From: Aquimonas sp046318115
Lineage (GTDB): Bacteria; Pseudomonadota; Gammaproteobacteria; Xanthomonadales; Xanthomonadaceae
Reading direction: 5' to 3'
Length of the DNA: 64,000 nt
Assembly: GCA_046318115.1 (NCBI GenBank)
Contig: JBKCVA010000150.1
Span: forward strand, 1 to 64,000
The notes under the pieces are model-generated. The model had not been told where the DNA came from. It made no database searches and saw only the letters and a program-made list of their open reading frames with translations. Positions within the stretch are counted from its first letter, which is position 1, and each line of letters begins with the position of its first letter. Position numbers and translations under genes: made by a program. Positions 54,127 to 61,760 of this stretch are shown one piece after another.

Positions 54127-55980
54127 GTGCGGGCAAGCAAGCGATGGGGCGGCGCACTGGCGCTGCTGGTGGGGTTGGCGTCCGCGCTCTCGGTCTATGC
54201 GGGAGGGCTGCTGCCTGACCTGACGGCGCGGGGCTCGCAGCCGGGGCTGGTGCATCCCATCGAAACCTCCGGCAACTGCATGGGCTGCCATGCCGGCGGC
54301 ACCATCGAGTTCCACTATCCGGCCACCAGCTGGAAGGGCTCGATGATGGCCAACGCCGGGCGCGACCCGGTGTTCTGGGCAGCGCTGGACGTCGCCAATG
54401 CCGATGGAGAGAGCATCGGCGTGCCCGGCGTGGGCGACTGGTGTTTGCGCTGCCACGTGCCCGAGGGCTGGTTCGCCGGCCGCGTCAGCAAGACCGCCAG
54501 CGGCGCGCGCGTTAATGGCACCAACGGCTGCCTTCTCCAGGGCAAGCACGATGACGTACCTGGCTTTGGCAACGATTACGCGGGCGTTGGCTGCCACTAC
54601 TGCCATCGCGCTGAGCCGAATGGGCCGAACGGCGAGCCGAACTACCTGGAAAGCGGCGACATCTGGCTGGACGACGTGGCCTGCGCCAATGGCGGCAATG
54701 GGCCCTGTCGCGCCGGCCCTTACGACTACCTGCGCGAGGGCACCTCGCCGCCGCCGCATCCCTGGAAGCAGTCGGCTCATTTGTCCAGCAGTGAGATGTG
54801 CGGCAGCTGCCACGACGTCACCTCGCCGCTCAACAACGGCGTGCCCTTGCGCACGCTGATCAGCTCGGCGGGTGTGGACACGGGCATCGCCTTTCCGATC
54901 GAGCGCACCTACAGCGAGTGGCGCAAGAGTGACTACGGCACCGCATTGTTCGCCGACGGTGTCGAAGCCGCGCCCATCCGCAATCAGCCCGGCATCTCGG
55001 TCAAGCAGCAGCAGACCTGCCAGGACTGCCACATGGAAACCGCGCGCAGCGACAATCCAGAGGAGCAGTTCCTGGGCTGCTTCTTCGGCCCCAACCGCAA
55101 CGGCAAGCTGTCCGTCCACAACTTCTCTGGCGCCAACACCTGGGTGCCGAAGATCCTCAAGGGCGAATTCCCGGGCTTGGGTTACGACGAGGCCTTTGAT
55201 CAGGCCATCCTGTGGTCGACGCAACTCCTCACTCAGCGCACCGCGCTGCTGTCGGCGCGCGGCCAGCGCTCACCCGGCGGACAGACGCTGGATGTGGAAG
55301 TCGAAGTCACCAATCTGTCAGGCCACAAGCTGCCCACGGGCTACTCGGAAGGCCGGCGCATGTGGATCGAGCTGGAAGTGCGCAATGCCCAGGGCGCCAC
55401 CGTCTACCGCAACGGCAGCTGGGATCCAGCGACCGGCGAGCTGCAGCGCGATGCGCAGACTCGCGTCTACGAGATCAAGCAGGGTATCTGGGACGCCGCT
55501 TCCGGCAGCTGTCGCATCGCCGACGGACAGGGCAGGTCGAGCTTCCACTTCGTGCTGAACAACTGCGTGGCCAAGGACAATCGCATTCCTCCGCTGGGCT
55601 TCACTGGCGGTGACGACCTTGAGATCGCCCCCGTTGGCGCGGTCTATCCGCCCGAGCGCCCCGGTTCCAACCGCTTGCGGAACGTCGATGTGGCCCGCTA
55701 CAGCGTGCCGATCGCGGGCGTCAGCGGTCCGCTGACGGTGCAGGCGCGGCTGCATTTCCAGATTTCCAGCAAGGAGTACATCGAGTTCCTTCGCAATCAG
55801 GCCGTCGAACGCGGCTTCCAGGGCGAGAACCAGATGTGTGCGGGTGGGCCGGGGCGGCCGTTTGACGTGGGCCCGCAGAACCTGAGTCGCGGTGCCTACC
55901 TGTACGGACTGTGGTCCAACCCGGCGTACGGCAGGTCGCCGCCGGTCTTGATGAGAAGCGCTTCGGCGCAGGTGCCCTGA
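54127..55980 (+). CDS. Exported pentaheme c-type cytochrome
   Basis: 617 residues from a GTG at 54127 (GGGGGAAGG just upstream; a GTG at 54115 is the alternative). A signal peptide (WGGALALLVGLASALSVYAG) is followed by five CXXCH heme-binding motifs at about residues 51 (CMGCH), 106 (CLRCH), 156 (CHYCH), 225 (CGSCH) and 298 (CQDCH). The heme part fills the first half; the second half (about 380-600) is beta-rich (DVEVEVTNLSGHKLPTGYSE) and heme-free. There is no C-terminal anchor, so the protein is periplasmic or secreted. I do not recognise a characterised enzyme. It lies between clpA and infA together with the following secreted protein. Confidence 0.85.
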   Translation: MRASKRWGGALALLVGLASALSVYAGGLLPDLTARGSQPGLVHPIETSGNCMGCHAGGTIEFHYPATSWKGSMMANAGRDPVFWAALDVANADGESIGVPGVGDWCLRCHVPEGWFAGRVSKTASGARVNGTNGCLLQGKHDDVPGFGNDYAGVGCHYCHRAEPNGPNGEPNYLESGDIWLDDVACANGGNGPCRAGPYDYLREGTSPPPHPWKQSAHLSSSEMCGSCHDVTSPLNNGVPLRTLISSAGVDTGIAFPIERTYSEWRKSDYGTALFADGVEAAPIRNQPGISVKQQQTCQDCHMETARSDNPEEQFLGCFFGPNRNGKLSVHNFSGANTWVPKILKGEFPGLGYDEAFDQAILWSTQLLTQRTALLSARGQRSPGGQTLDVEVEVTNLSGHKLPTGYSEGRRMWIELEVRNAQGATVYRNGSWDPATGELQRDAQTRVYEIKQGIWDAASGSCRIADGQGRSSFHFVLNNCVAKDNRIPPLGFTGGDDLEIAPVGAVYPPERPGSNRLRNVDVARYSVPIAGVSGPLTVQARLHFQISSKEYIEFLRNQAVERGFQGENQMCAGGPGRPFDVGPQNLSRGAYLYGLWSNPAYGRSPPVLMRSASAQVP

Positions 55981-56100
55981 TCCCCGGAGTCGCCGCGGGT
56001 TCCGCAACGGCAAGGTTCAGAGGCGTGAGAGGTTTCACACACCCGAACGCAGCACAGGGACAGGGTGCGCGATCAATCCTACGGTTTCTTGGGGGTAACG

Positions 56101-58143
56101 ATGTTCAAGCATCTTCCTGCGGCACTTCTGGCTGCGCTGGCTTTCGTCCCCATGACGACGGCAGTCGCCGCCAGTGGCGACGTGGACGCGGTCCAGACCG
56201 CCCAGCAGTGGACCGTCTGGGGCGGCGAGCTGCGCTTCAACTGGAACCGCGATCTGATGGGGGATCTCGGGTTCACCGTGAGCGCCGCCAAGGACCGTCT
56301 GGAGGTGGGCGATGCGCCGCACATCGAGCGCATTGCCCTGCGCGAGGCCGCTGGGCTTGAGATCCGCGTCGAGAAGTCCTCGGACTTCGTGGGCTTCGCC
56401 GGCGGTCGACTGCAGTCCCGCGGGGGCTTTCGGGTCGCAGGAAAGGATCTCGATATCGATCTGAGCAACCTGGTGCTGCGCCCCAGCGCGAAGAGCCCCT
56501 TCCAGCTGGATGTGATCAGCGCGGACGGCGAGGCTTGGTTCTACATTGATCGCCTGATGTACAAGCTGGAGGGCGGCGGCGATCCGCGCATGAGCGTGCG
56601 GGCCATGGACCTGCGAATCGCTCCCCGGCTAGCCGCTGCGTTGGGCAATGAGACCTACGCAGGCTGGGTGGTGGCAGGGCTTGAGATGTATGCCCGCGTC
56701 GCGACGCCGGGCGCGGTGGTCGCGGCACCCAAGGGCAGCTCGCGCTGGCACGGCAGCCCTGCGCCAAACGGTGGGGTGTACGAGTCCGATGTCTTTATGG
56801 ATTTCTTTACGCTGCAGTACACCCGCAAACAGTCAGCCGCCGATGGCCCGGGAGGGCAGAACGCCGGTCTGGTGGTGTTCACGCCCAGCTCGACCCTGAG
56901 GAACAACCGGGGCACGGGCACGGCCGATGAATCGAACCTCGCCAACCCTTTGCTGGCGACGGTGCCGGGTGACCCGCTGGGCACCAGCTCGGTCCGCTAC
57001 GCCGCCGACGTTCCATGGCACACCAAATTCACCGGCAACTTTGCGCCCTACAACAACGATCAGCACCCGTTTCTCATCTGGAACCTCTACCGCATCGACG
57101 CCAGCGGACGCATCGAGCAGGTGGGGCGCTCAGGCGTGAAGCACGCCTGGCTGACCATCAACTCTGGCTGCGACGTCAACCCGGGCAATGGCCACATTCT
57201 CGGGCGCGGCTGCGGCGATACCTACGGCACCGGCAACAACGACGCCATTGGTGACCTTGGCCCGCGCAACGAGATCATTCCGCACTCGGGTCAATGGGGC
57301 CGCTGCGGGTCGGTGTACGACACCGACTGCAATGCCAGCCCGGATGCCAGTGCACCTTGCTCCAACGTTGGCGGCGCCGACTGCAACAGCTACGCCTTCC
57401 GGATGCCGGTGATCGAGCAGTTCATCGACAGCTCGCAGAACCCGGGGGCGACCTACTTCGCCGAGTCCTGGTACATCGTTCGCGACGACGTCAATGTCCT
57501 CAACACGATGCAGTCGCGCCCCATCACCTTCAGCTGGACCGGCAGCGCATGGAACAGCGCGAACGGCACGCCCCTGCGCTTGGGGCCGGCCCTGGGGCGC
57601 TGGGTCGCTCCCAACACCACCGCAGCCAATGAGCGCAGCGTAGACATCAAGACCAGCGAAGGGCATCTGCGGGTCGCCCTGCGGGTCAATGACGTGGGCA
57701 ACGGTCAGTACCGCTACGACTATGCGGTGATGAACCTCGATTTCGCTCGTGCGGTGACCCAGGGCGCCGAGCCCAACCTTCGGGTGCTCCGGAACAACGG
57801 GTTCAACCGGTTCGAGCTGCCTTTCGCGCCTAGCGCGTTGCTGGTTTCCACCGAGTTCGCCGATGGCGATCTGAACACCGCCAACAACTGGACGGCGTCG
57901 CGAGAGGGCGCCAATCTGGTCTGGCAAGCCGGCGGCACGGCGACGGCGCCGGTCAATCCGCTCAACTGGGGTGTGATGTTCCGGTTCTCGGTCACCACCA
58001 CAGCGAGCCCGGTGGCAGGGAGCGGCTTCCTCGGGATCGCAGAGCCCGGAACCTCGAGCACGGTGCGAGTCGAGACTCTGACGCCAGGGGCATCGGCGGT
58101 GATTCCCGACGCGGTCTTTGCCAACGGTTTCGAGGTCCAGTAA
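56101..58143 (+). CDS. Secreted protein of unknown function, neighbour of the pentaheme cytochrome
   Basis: 680 residues from the ATG at 56101, with GGGGGT five bases upstream. A standard signal peptide (FKHLPAALLAALAFVPMTTAVAA) is followed by a beta-rich body with several cysteine pairs at about 355-435 (INSGCDVNPGN, GRGCGDTYG, RCGSVYDTDCN, CSNVGGADCN) and metal-site-like acidic/Asn clusters. It ends with the short tail PDAVFANGFEVQ, a hydrophobic/Gly-Phe-Glu ending that I have seen on other exported proteins of this bacterial group. No known catalytic motif was recognised. The spacing of 120 bases from the cytochrome gene and the same orientation suggest, but do not prove, a shared function. 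Confidence 0.75.
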   Translation: MFKHLPAALLAALAFVPMTTAVAASGDVDAVQTAQQWTVWGGELRFNWNRDLMGDLGFTVSAAKDRLEVGDAPHIERIALREAAGLEIRVEKSSDFVGFAGGRLQSRGGFRVAGKDLDIDLSNLVLRPSAKSPFQLDVISADGEAWFYIDRLMYKLEGGGDPRMSVRAMDLRIAPRLAAALGNETYAGWVVAGLEMYARVATPGAVVAAPKGSSRWHGSPAPNGGVYESDVFMDFFTLQYTRKQSAADGPGGQNAGLVVFTPSSTLRNNRGTGTADESNLANPLLATVPGDPLGTSSVRYAADVPWHTKFTGNFAPYNNDQHPFLIWNLYRIDASGRIEQVGRSGVKHAWLTINSGCDVNPGNGHILGRGCGDTYGTGNNDAIGDLGPRNEIIPHSGQWGRCGSVYDTDCNASPDASAPCSNVGGADCNSYAFRMPVIEQFIDSSQNPGATYFAESWYIVRDDVNVLNTMQSRPITFSWTGSAWNSANGTPLRLGPALGRWVAPNTTAANERSVDIKTSEGHLRVALRVNDVGNGQYRYDYAVMNLDFARAVTQGAEPNLRVLRNNGFNRFELPFAPSALLVSTEFADGDLNTANNWTASREGANLVWQAGGTATAPVNPLNWGVMFRFSVTTTASPVAGSGFLGIAEPGTSSTVRVETLTPGASAVIPDAVFANGFEVQ

Positions 58144-58238
58144 GGCCGGCGCGCCCGTCTTCGGCCCATCTGCCGTGGACGGGCGCGACTGCGCGACCCA
58201 ACTCAGCCTGACAAGGCACTTGAATCGCACGCATACGA

Positions 58239-58270
58239 AAGCCCCGGCCTGCTCGCGCAGGCCGGGGCTT
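58239..58270 (-). terminator. Strong terminator hairpin at the end of infA (possibly bidirectional)
   Basis: AAGCCCCGGCCTGC (58239-58252), loop TCGC, GCAGGCCGGGGCTT (58257-58270): a 14-bp perfect stem. The T tract (TTTCG) follows on the minus strand, favouring infA, but it may also end the convergent secreted-protein gene. Confidence 0.9.
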
Positions 58271-58280
58271 CGTCGTTCAA

Positions 58281-58499
58281 TCACTTCATGCGGTAGGTGA
58301 TACGACCCTTGGTCAGGTCGTACGGGGTCATTTCGACCTTCACCTTGTCGCCGGTCAGGATGCGGATGTAGTTCTTGCGCATGCGACCGGAGATGTGGGC
58401 AGTCACCACGTGGCCGTTTTCGAGCTTCACGCGGAACACGGTGTTGGGAAGGGTCTCCAACACGGTGCCCTCCATCTCGATGGAATCGTCTTTGGACAT
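58281..58499 (-). CDS. infA: Translation initiation factor IF-1
   Basis: 72 residues, the canonical length, from the ATG at 58497-58499. OB-fold core: MEGTVLETLPNTVFRVKLEN, HISGRMRKNYIRILTGDKV and VEMTPYDLTKGRITYRMK. IF-1 binds the A site of the 30S subunit during initiation. It follows aat on the same strand with a 109-base gap, as in E. coli where aat and infA are neighbours. Confidence 0.98.
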   Translation of the reverse strand: MSKDDSIEMEGTVLETLPNTVFRVKLENGHVVTAHISGRMRKNYIRILTGDKVKVEMTPYDLTKGRITYRMK

Positions 58500-58608
58500 T
58501 CGGTCTTGGGTCAGGAGGCGGCCTGCGGGCCGCGGACAAGTCGCGCATTCTGCCACGCCAGACGGCAGGGGAGAAGCGCGAGGCCTCAACCGGAGTTGGC
58601 GGAAGGCG

Positions 58609-59343
58609 TCAGTCAGCCACGTCGCGAGCGCTCAGGCTCCCGAACGCAGCGCCCCAGTTGCCGGCCCGCGACGGTGCCGAAGCGAGTTCGCCCAGCTCGG
58701 CCAGGAAACGTTCGCGCGGCACGGTACGGAACCCGAGACGCGCGAGATGCTCAGACTCGACCTGGCCATCCAGGAGGGGCATCTCCCAATCGGCGAGCCG
58801 TCGACACAGGGCCGCAATGACGCATTTGGACGCGCCCGATTCGAGGCTGAACATCGACTCGCCGAAGAAGGCGCGGCCGATGCTGAGGCCGTAGAGACCG
58901 CCGATCAGCCGCTCACCGTCCCAGGCTTCGATCGAATGCGCATACCCAAGCCGGTGCAGCGCGGTGTAGGCGCGACGCATGGCGGGTACGATCCAGGTGC
59001 CGCGCTGGCCGCGGCGCGGCACCTTGGCGCAGAGACTGATCACCGCCTCGAAGTCGCGGTCGGCGGTGACCGTCCACGCCTGCGCGCGAAGCTCGCGGCG
59101 AAAGCGGCGGCTGAGATGCAGCGCGTCGGTGGCGATCACCATGCGCGGGTCGGGGCTCCACCACAGCGGCGGCTCGCCCGGCGAGAACCACGGAAAGATG
59201 CCCTGCGCATACGCGCGCAGCAGGCGCTCGGGTTCCAGTCCGCCGCCCCAGGCCAGCAGCCCATTGGGATCACGCAAGGCCTGCTGCACCGGCGGAAAAG
59301 GCGCTTGTGGGCTGGTGCCAAGCTCGGGCAGCCGGAAGCTCAT
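58609..59343 (-). CDS. aat: Leucyl/phenylalanyl-tRNA-protein transferase
   Basis: 244 residues. Family signatures: GLLAWGGGLEPERLLRAYAQ, GIFPWFSPGEPPLWWSPDPR, HSIEAWDGERLIGGLYGLSI, and FFGESMFSLESGASKCVIAA. It adds Leu or Phe to proteins with N-terminal Lys or Arg, creating N-degrons recognised by ClpS, whose gene lies 7 kb away. The start overlaps the stop of the FemAB/GNAT-like gene by four bases. Confidence 0.97.
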   Translation of the reverse strand: MSFRLPELGTSPQAPFPPVQQALRDPNGLLAWGGGLEPERLLRAYAQGIFPWFSPGEPPLWWSPDPRMVIATDALHLSRRFRRELRAQAWTVTADRDFEAVISLCAKVPRRGQRGTWIVPAMRRAYTALHRLGYAHSIEAWDGERLIGGLYGLSIGRAFFGESMFSLESGASKCVIAALCRRLADWEMPLLDGQVESEHLARLGFRTVPRERFLAELGELASAPSRAGNWGAAFGSLSARDVAD

Positions 59344-60476
59344 CCAGAAGCGCCCTCAGCGCGGTACGGGCTGTGCGCCAACAGCTCTTGCCGATACTGC
59401 GCGAGCCAGCGGCGCTCGTCCTCAAGCGATCGCGCCACCGCCTCGCGAAAGGCCGGCATCGGCAGGTAGTGGCTGGAGTGGGTCAGCTCCGGCAAGAAGC
59501 CCCGCGCCAGCTTGTGCTCACCCTGCGCGCCCGGCTCAAAGCGCTGCACACCCTGCTCGATGCAGTACTCGATACCCTGGTAGTAGCAGCATTCGAAGTG
59601 CAGCCCGGGCACCTCTTCGAAGCACCCCCAGTAGCGTCCGTACAGGGTGTCGGACGAGCGCAGACACAGCGCCATGGCGAGGATCCCGGCGTCGCGCTCG
59701 GCCAGCACGAGCACAAAACGCTGCCCCAGCTGCCGCGCCAGATGCTCGAAGAAGTCCAGGGTCAGCGCGGCGTGGTTGCCCTTGTCATCGAAGGTGCGGC
59801 AGTAGAGCTGATGTGCCGTTGCGATTTCCTCTCGCGTCGCGAGATCCCCGGGCACACGGCGCACGCGAATACCGGCGCGCGCCACCTGGGCGCGCTCCTG
59901 GCGGAGGTTCTTGCGCTTCTTCGACGACAGCGCCGCGAGGAACGCCTCGAAGCTCGCGTAGCCGGCGTTGTGCCAGTGGAACTGGAGATCCGAGCGCGCC
60001 AGCCATGCGCCCCCGGGCGATGCTTCGGCCGGATGGAAGTTGATGTGCGCGCCGGACAGCTGGTGCTCGCTGGCGAAGCCCTCCAGCGCGCGCAGCAGTT
60101 CGGCGCGGAGCTGCGCATTGCCACCACACAGCAGTCGGGGGCCGGTGACGGGCGAATAGGGCACCGCGACCAGCAGCTTGGGGAAGTAGTCGAGGCCGGC
60201 GCGGTAGTAGGCCTCGGCCCAGGCATGGTCGAACACGAACTCGCCGTGCGAGTTGGTCTTGAGGTAGCAGGGGGCGGCAGCCAGCAGCCCGTTGGCTTCG
60301 TCCTCGATGATCAGGTGATGCGGCGTCCATCCCCAGCGCGGACGCAGGCAGCCGGTCTCCTCCAGGCCCGACAGAAAGGCATGTGAGGTGAAGGGGTCAT
60401 CGCTGCCGCGCAGGGCGTCCCAGCGCGCGGCGTCCACCTCGGCAAGACGCGGAATGAAGCGATGGCGCAGCGACAT
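59340..60476 (-). CDS. FemAB/GNAT-like acyltransferase (DUF482/peptidogalycan type)
   Basis: 378 residues. It matches the DUF482 (FemAB-related GNAT) family: DPFTSHAFLSGLEETGC at the N-terminus, GPRLLCGGNAQLRAELLRAL, then SSKKRKNLRQERAQV, and in the C-terminal half FEPGAQGEHKLARGFLPELT. The family shares the GNAT fold with the FemX peptidyltransferases; substrates in this branch are not established. It is coupled to aat by ATGA (59340-59343), a linkage I cannot explain functionally. Confidence 0.85.
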   Translation of the reverse strand: MSLRHRFIPRLAEVDAARWDALRGSDDPFTSHAFLSGLEETGCLRPRWGWTPHHLIIEDEANGLLAAAPCYLKTNSHGEFVFDHAWAEAYYRAGLDYFPKLLVAVPYSPVTGPRLLCGGNAQLRAELLRALEGFASEHQLSGAHINFHPAEASPGGAWLARSDLQFHWHNAGYASFEAFLAALSSKKRKNLRQERAQVARAGIRVRRVPGDLATREEIATAHQLYCRTFDDKGNHAALTLDFFEHLARQLGQRFVLVLAERDAGILAMALCLRSSDTLYGRYWGCFEEVPGLHFECCYYQGIEYCIEQGVQRFEPGAQGEHKLARGFLPELTHSSHYLPMPAFREAVARSLEDERRWLAQYRQELLAHSPYRAEGASG

Positions 60477-60548
60477 GCGAGTCAGACGTCCGATGAGGTG
60501 GCCTCACGCTGGCCACTGCGCCGTGCAAGGGCGGTGATCGTCGTTGGA

Positions 60549-60579
60549 GGGTGACGGTGCGGGCTCGACACCGCCACCC
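60549..60579. terminator. Possible hairpin after trxB
   Basis: GGGTGACGGTG (60549-60559) pairs with CACCGCCACCC (60569-60579) with one mismatch, 11 bases from the trxB stop. No T tract. Confidence 0.35.
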
Positions 60580-60589
60580 GCAAGACGGA

Positions 60590-61555
60590 TCAGTGCTCGC
60601 CGTCGAGGAACTTCTCGGCATCCAGCGCGGCCATGCAGCCGAAGCCGGCCGAGGTGATCGCCTGGCGGTAGACCTGATCGGCGACGTCGCCGGCAGCGAA
60701 CACGCCCGGCACGGAAGTGGCGGTGGCCCCGCCCTCGATGCCGCTGCGGATCTTCAGGTAGCCGTTCTTCATCTCCAGTTGGCCTTCGAACAGCGAGGTG
60801 TTGGGTGCATGCCCGATGGCGACGAATACGCCGGTCAACGCCAGCTCGCGGGGGCTGCCGTTCTCGCGACTCTTGATGCGCAGGCCAGTGATGCCGCTGT
60901 TGTCGCCGAGGAATTCGTCCACCTCGTGGTTCCAGACGATCTCGACCTTGCCTGCCTTCTCCTTGGCGAACAGCTTGTCCTGCAGGATCTTCTCGGCGCG
61001 GAATTTGTCGCGACGATGCACCACGGTGACCTTGCGGCAGATGTTCGACAGGTACAGGGCTTCTTCGACCGCGGTATTGCCACCGCCGATCACGGCGACC
61101 TCCTGATCGCGGAAGAAGAAGCCGTCGCAGGTGGCGCAGGCCGAAACGCCGCGGCCCTTGAAAGCGTCCTCCGAGGGCAGCCCGAGGTACTTGGCGGTGG
61201 CGCCGGTGGCGATGATCAGGGCATCGCAGGTGTAGACGCCCGAGTCGCCGGTCAGGGTGAAGGGGCGCTTGGACAGATCGGCCGTGTGGATATGGTCGAA
61301 CACCACTTCGGTCTCGAAACGCTCGGCGTGCGCCTGCATGCGCGCCATCAGGTCCGGGCCTAGCAGGCCATGAGCGTCGCCCGGCCAGTTGTCGACCTCG
61401 GTGGTGGTCATCAGCTGGCCACCCTGCTGCAGGCCGGTGATGACGACAGGCTTCAGGTTGGCGCGGGCCGCGTAGACAGCGGCGGTCCAGCCGGCCGGGC
61501 CGGAGCCCAGGATCAGCAGCGGACAGTGACGGACGGGCAGTTGGGGTGCGCTCAT
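60590..61555 (-). CDS. trxB: Thioredoxin reductase (NADPH)
   Basis: 321 residues. FAD-binding LILGSGPAGWTAAVYAARAN at the N-terminus; the redox CXXC is in VSACATCDGFFF; the NADPH-binding motif is AVIGGGNTAVEEAL; and the second FAD motif is VPGVFAAGDVADQVYRQAI. GGAG lies five bases before the ATG. It reduces thioredoxin with NADPH and is divergent from ftsK across a 205-base spacer, as in the E. coli trxB-lrp-ftsK region without lrp. Confidence 0.97.
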   Translation of the reverse strand: MSAPQLPVRHCPLLILGSGPAGWTAAVYAARANLKPVVITGLQQGGQLMTTTEVDNWPGDAHGLLGPDLMARMQAHAERFETEVVFDHIHTADLSKRPFTLTGDSGVYTCDALIIATGATAKYLGLPSEDAFKGRGVSACATCDGFFFRDQEVAVIGGGNTAVEEALYLSNICRKVTVVHRRDKFRAEKILQDKLFAKEKAGKVEIVWNHEVDEFLGDNSGITGLRIKSRENGSPRELALTGVFVAIGHAPNTSLFEGQLEMKNGYLKIRSGIEGGATATSVPGVFAAGDVADQVYRQAITSAGFGCMAALDAEKFLDGEH

Positions 61556-61694
61556 GGAGTCTCCGCCGCGGCCGCGGCATGGTCGAAAGAAGGGGAAGGG
61601 TCAGCGCGATCGGCGCAACCCGGCCAGCCCGCAAGAATGGGGTTTGCTTCTGGGACGATCAAGCGGCCGTTCGCCGGGCTTCCATGAAGTGCGA

Positions 61695-61719
61695 GCCCTT
61701 CGAAGGGCAGGTGTAGAAT
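61695..61719 (+). promoter_or_regulatory. ftsK promoter region with palindromic site
   Basis: GCCCTTCGAAGGGC (61695-61708) is a perfect 14-bp palindrome placed five bases before a TAGAAT -10-like box (61714-61719). The palindrome occupies the space where the -35 and spacer would lie, so it may be an operator. Confidence 0.5.
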
Positions 61720-61760
61720 CGGGCGCCGCCGCTGCAGCAAGCCCAAGGATCCGCGCGCCT

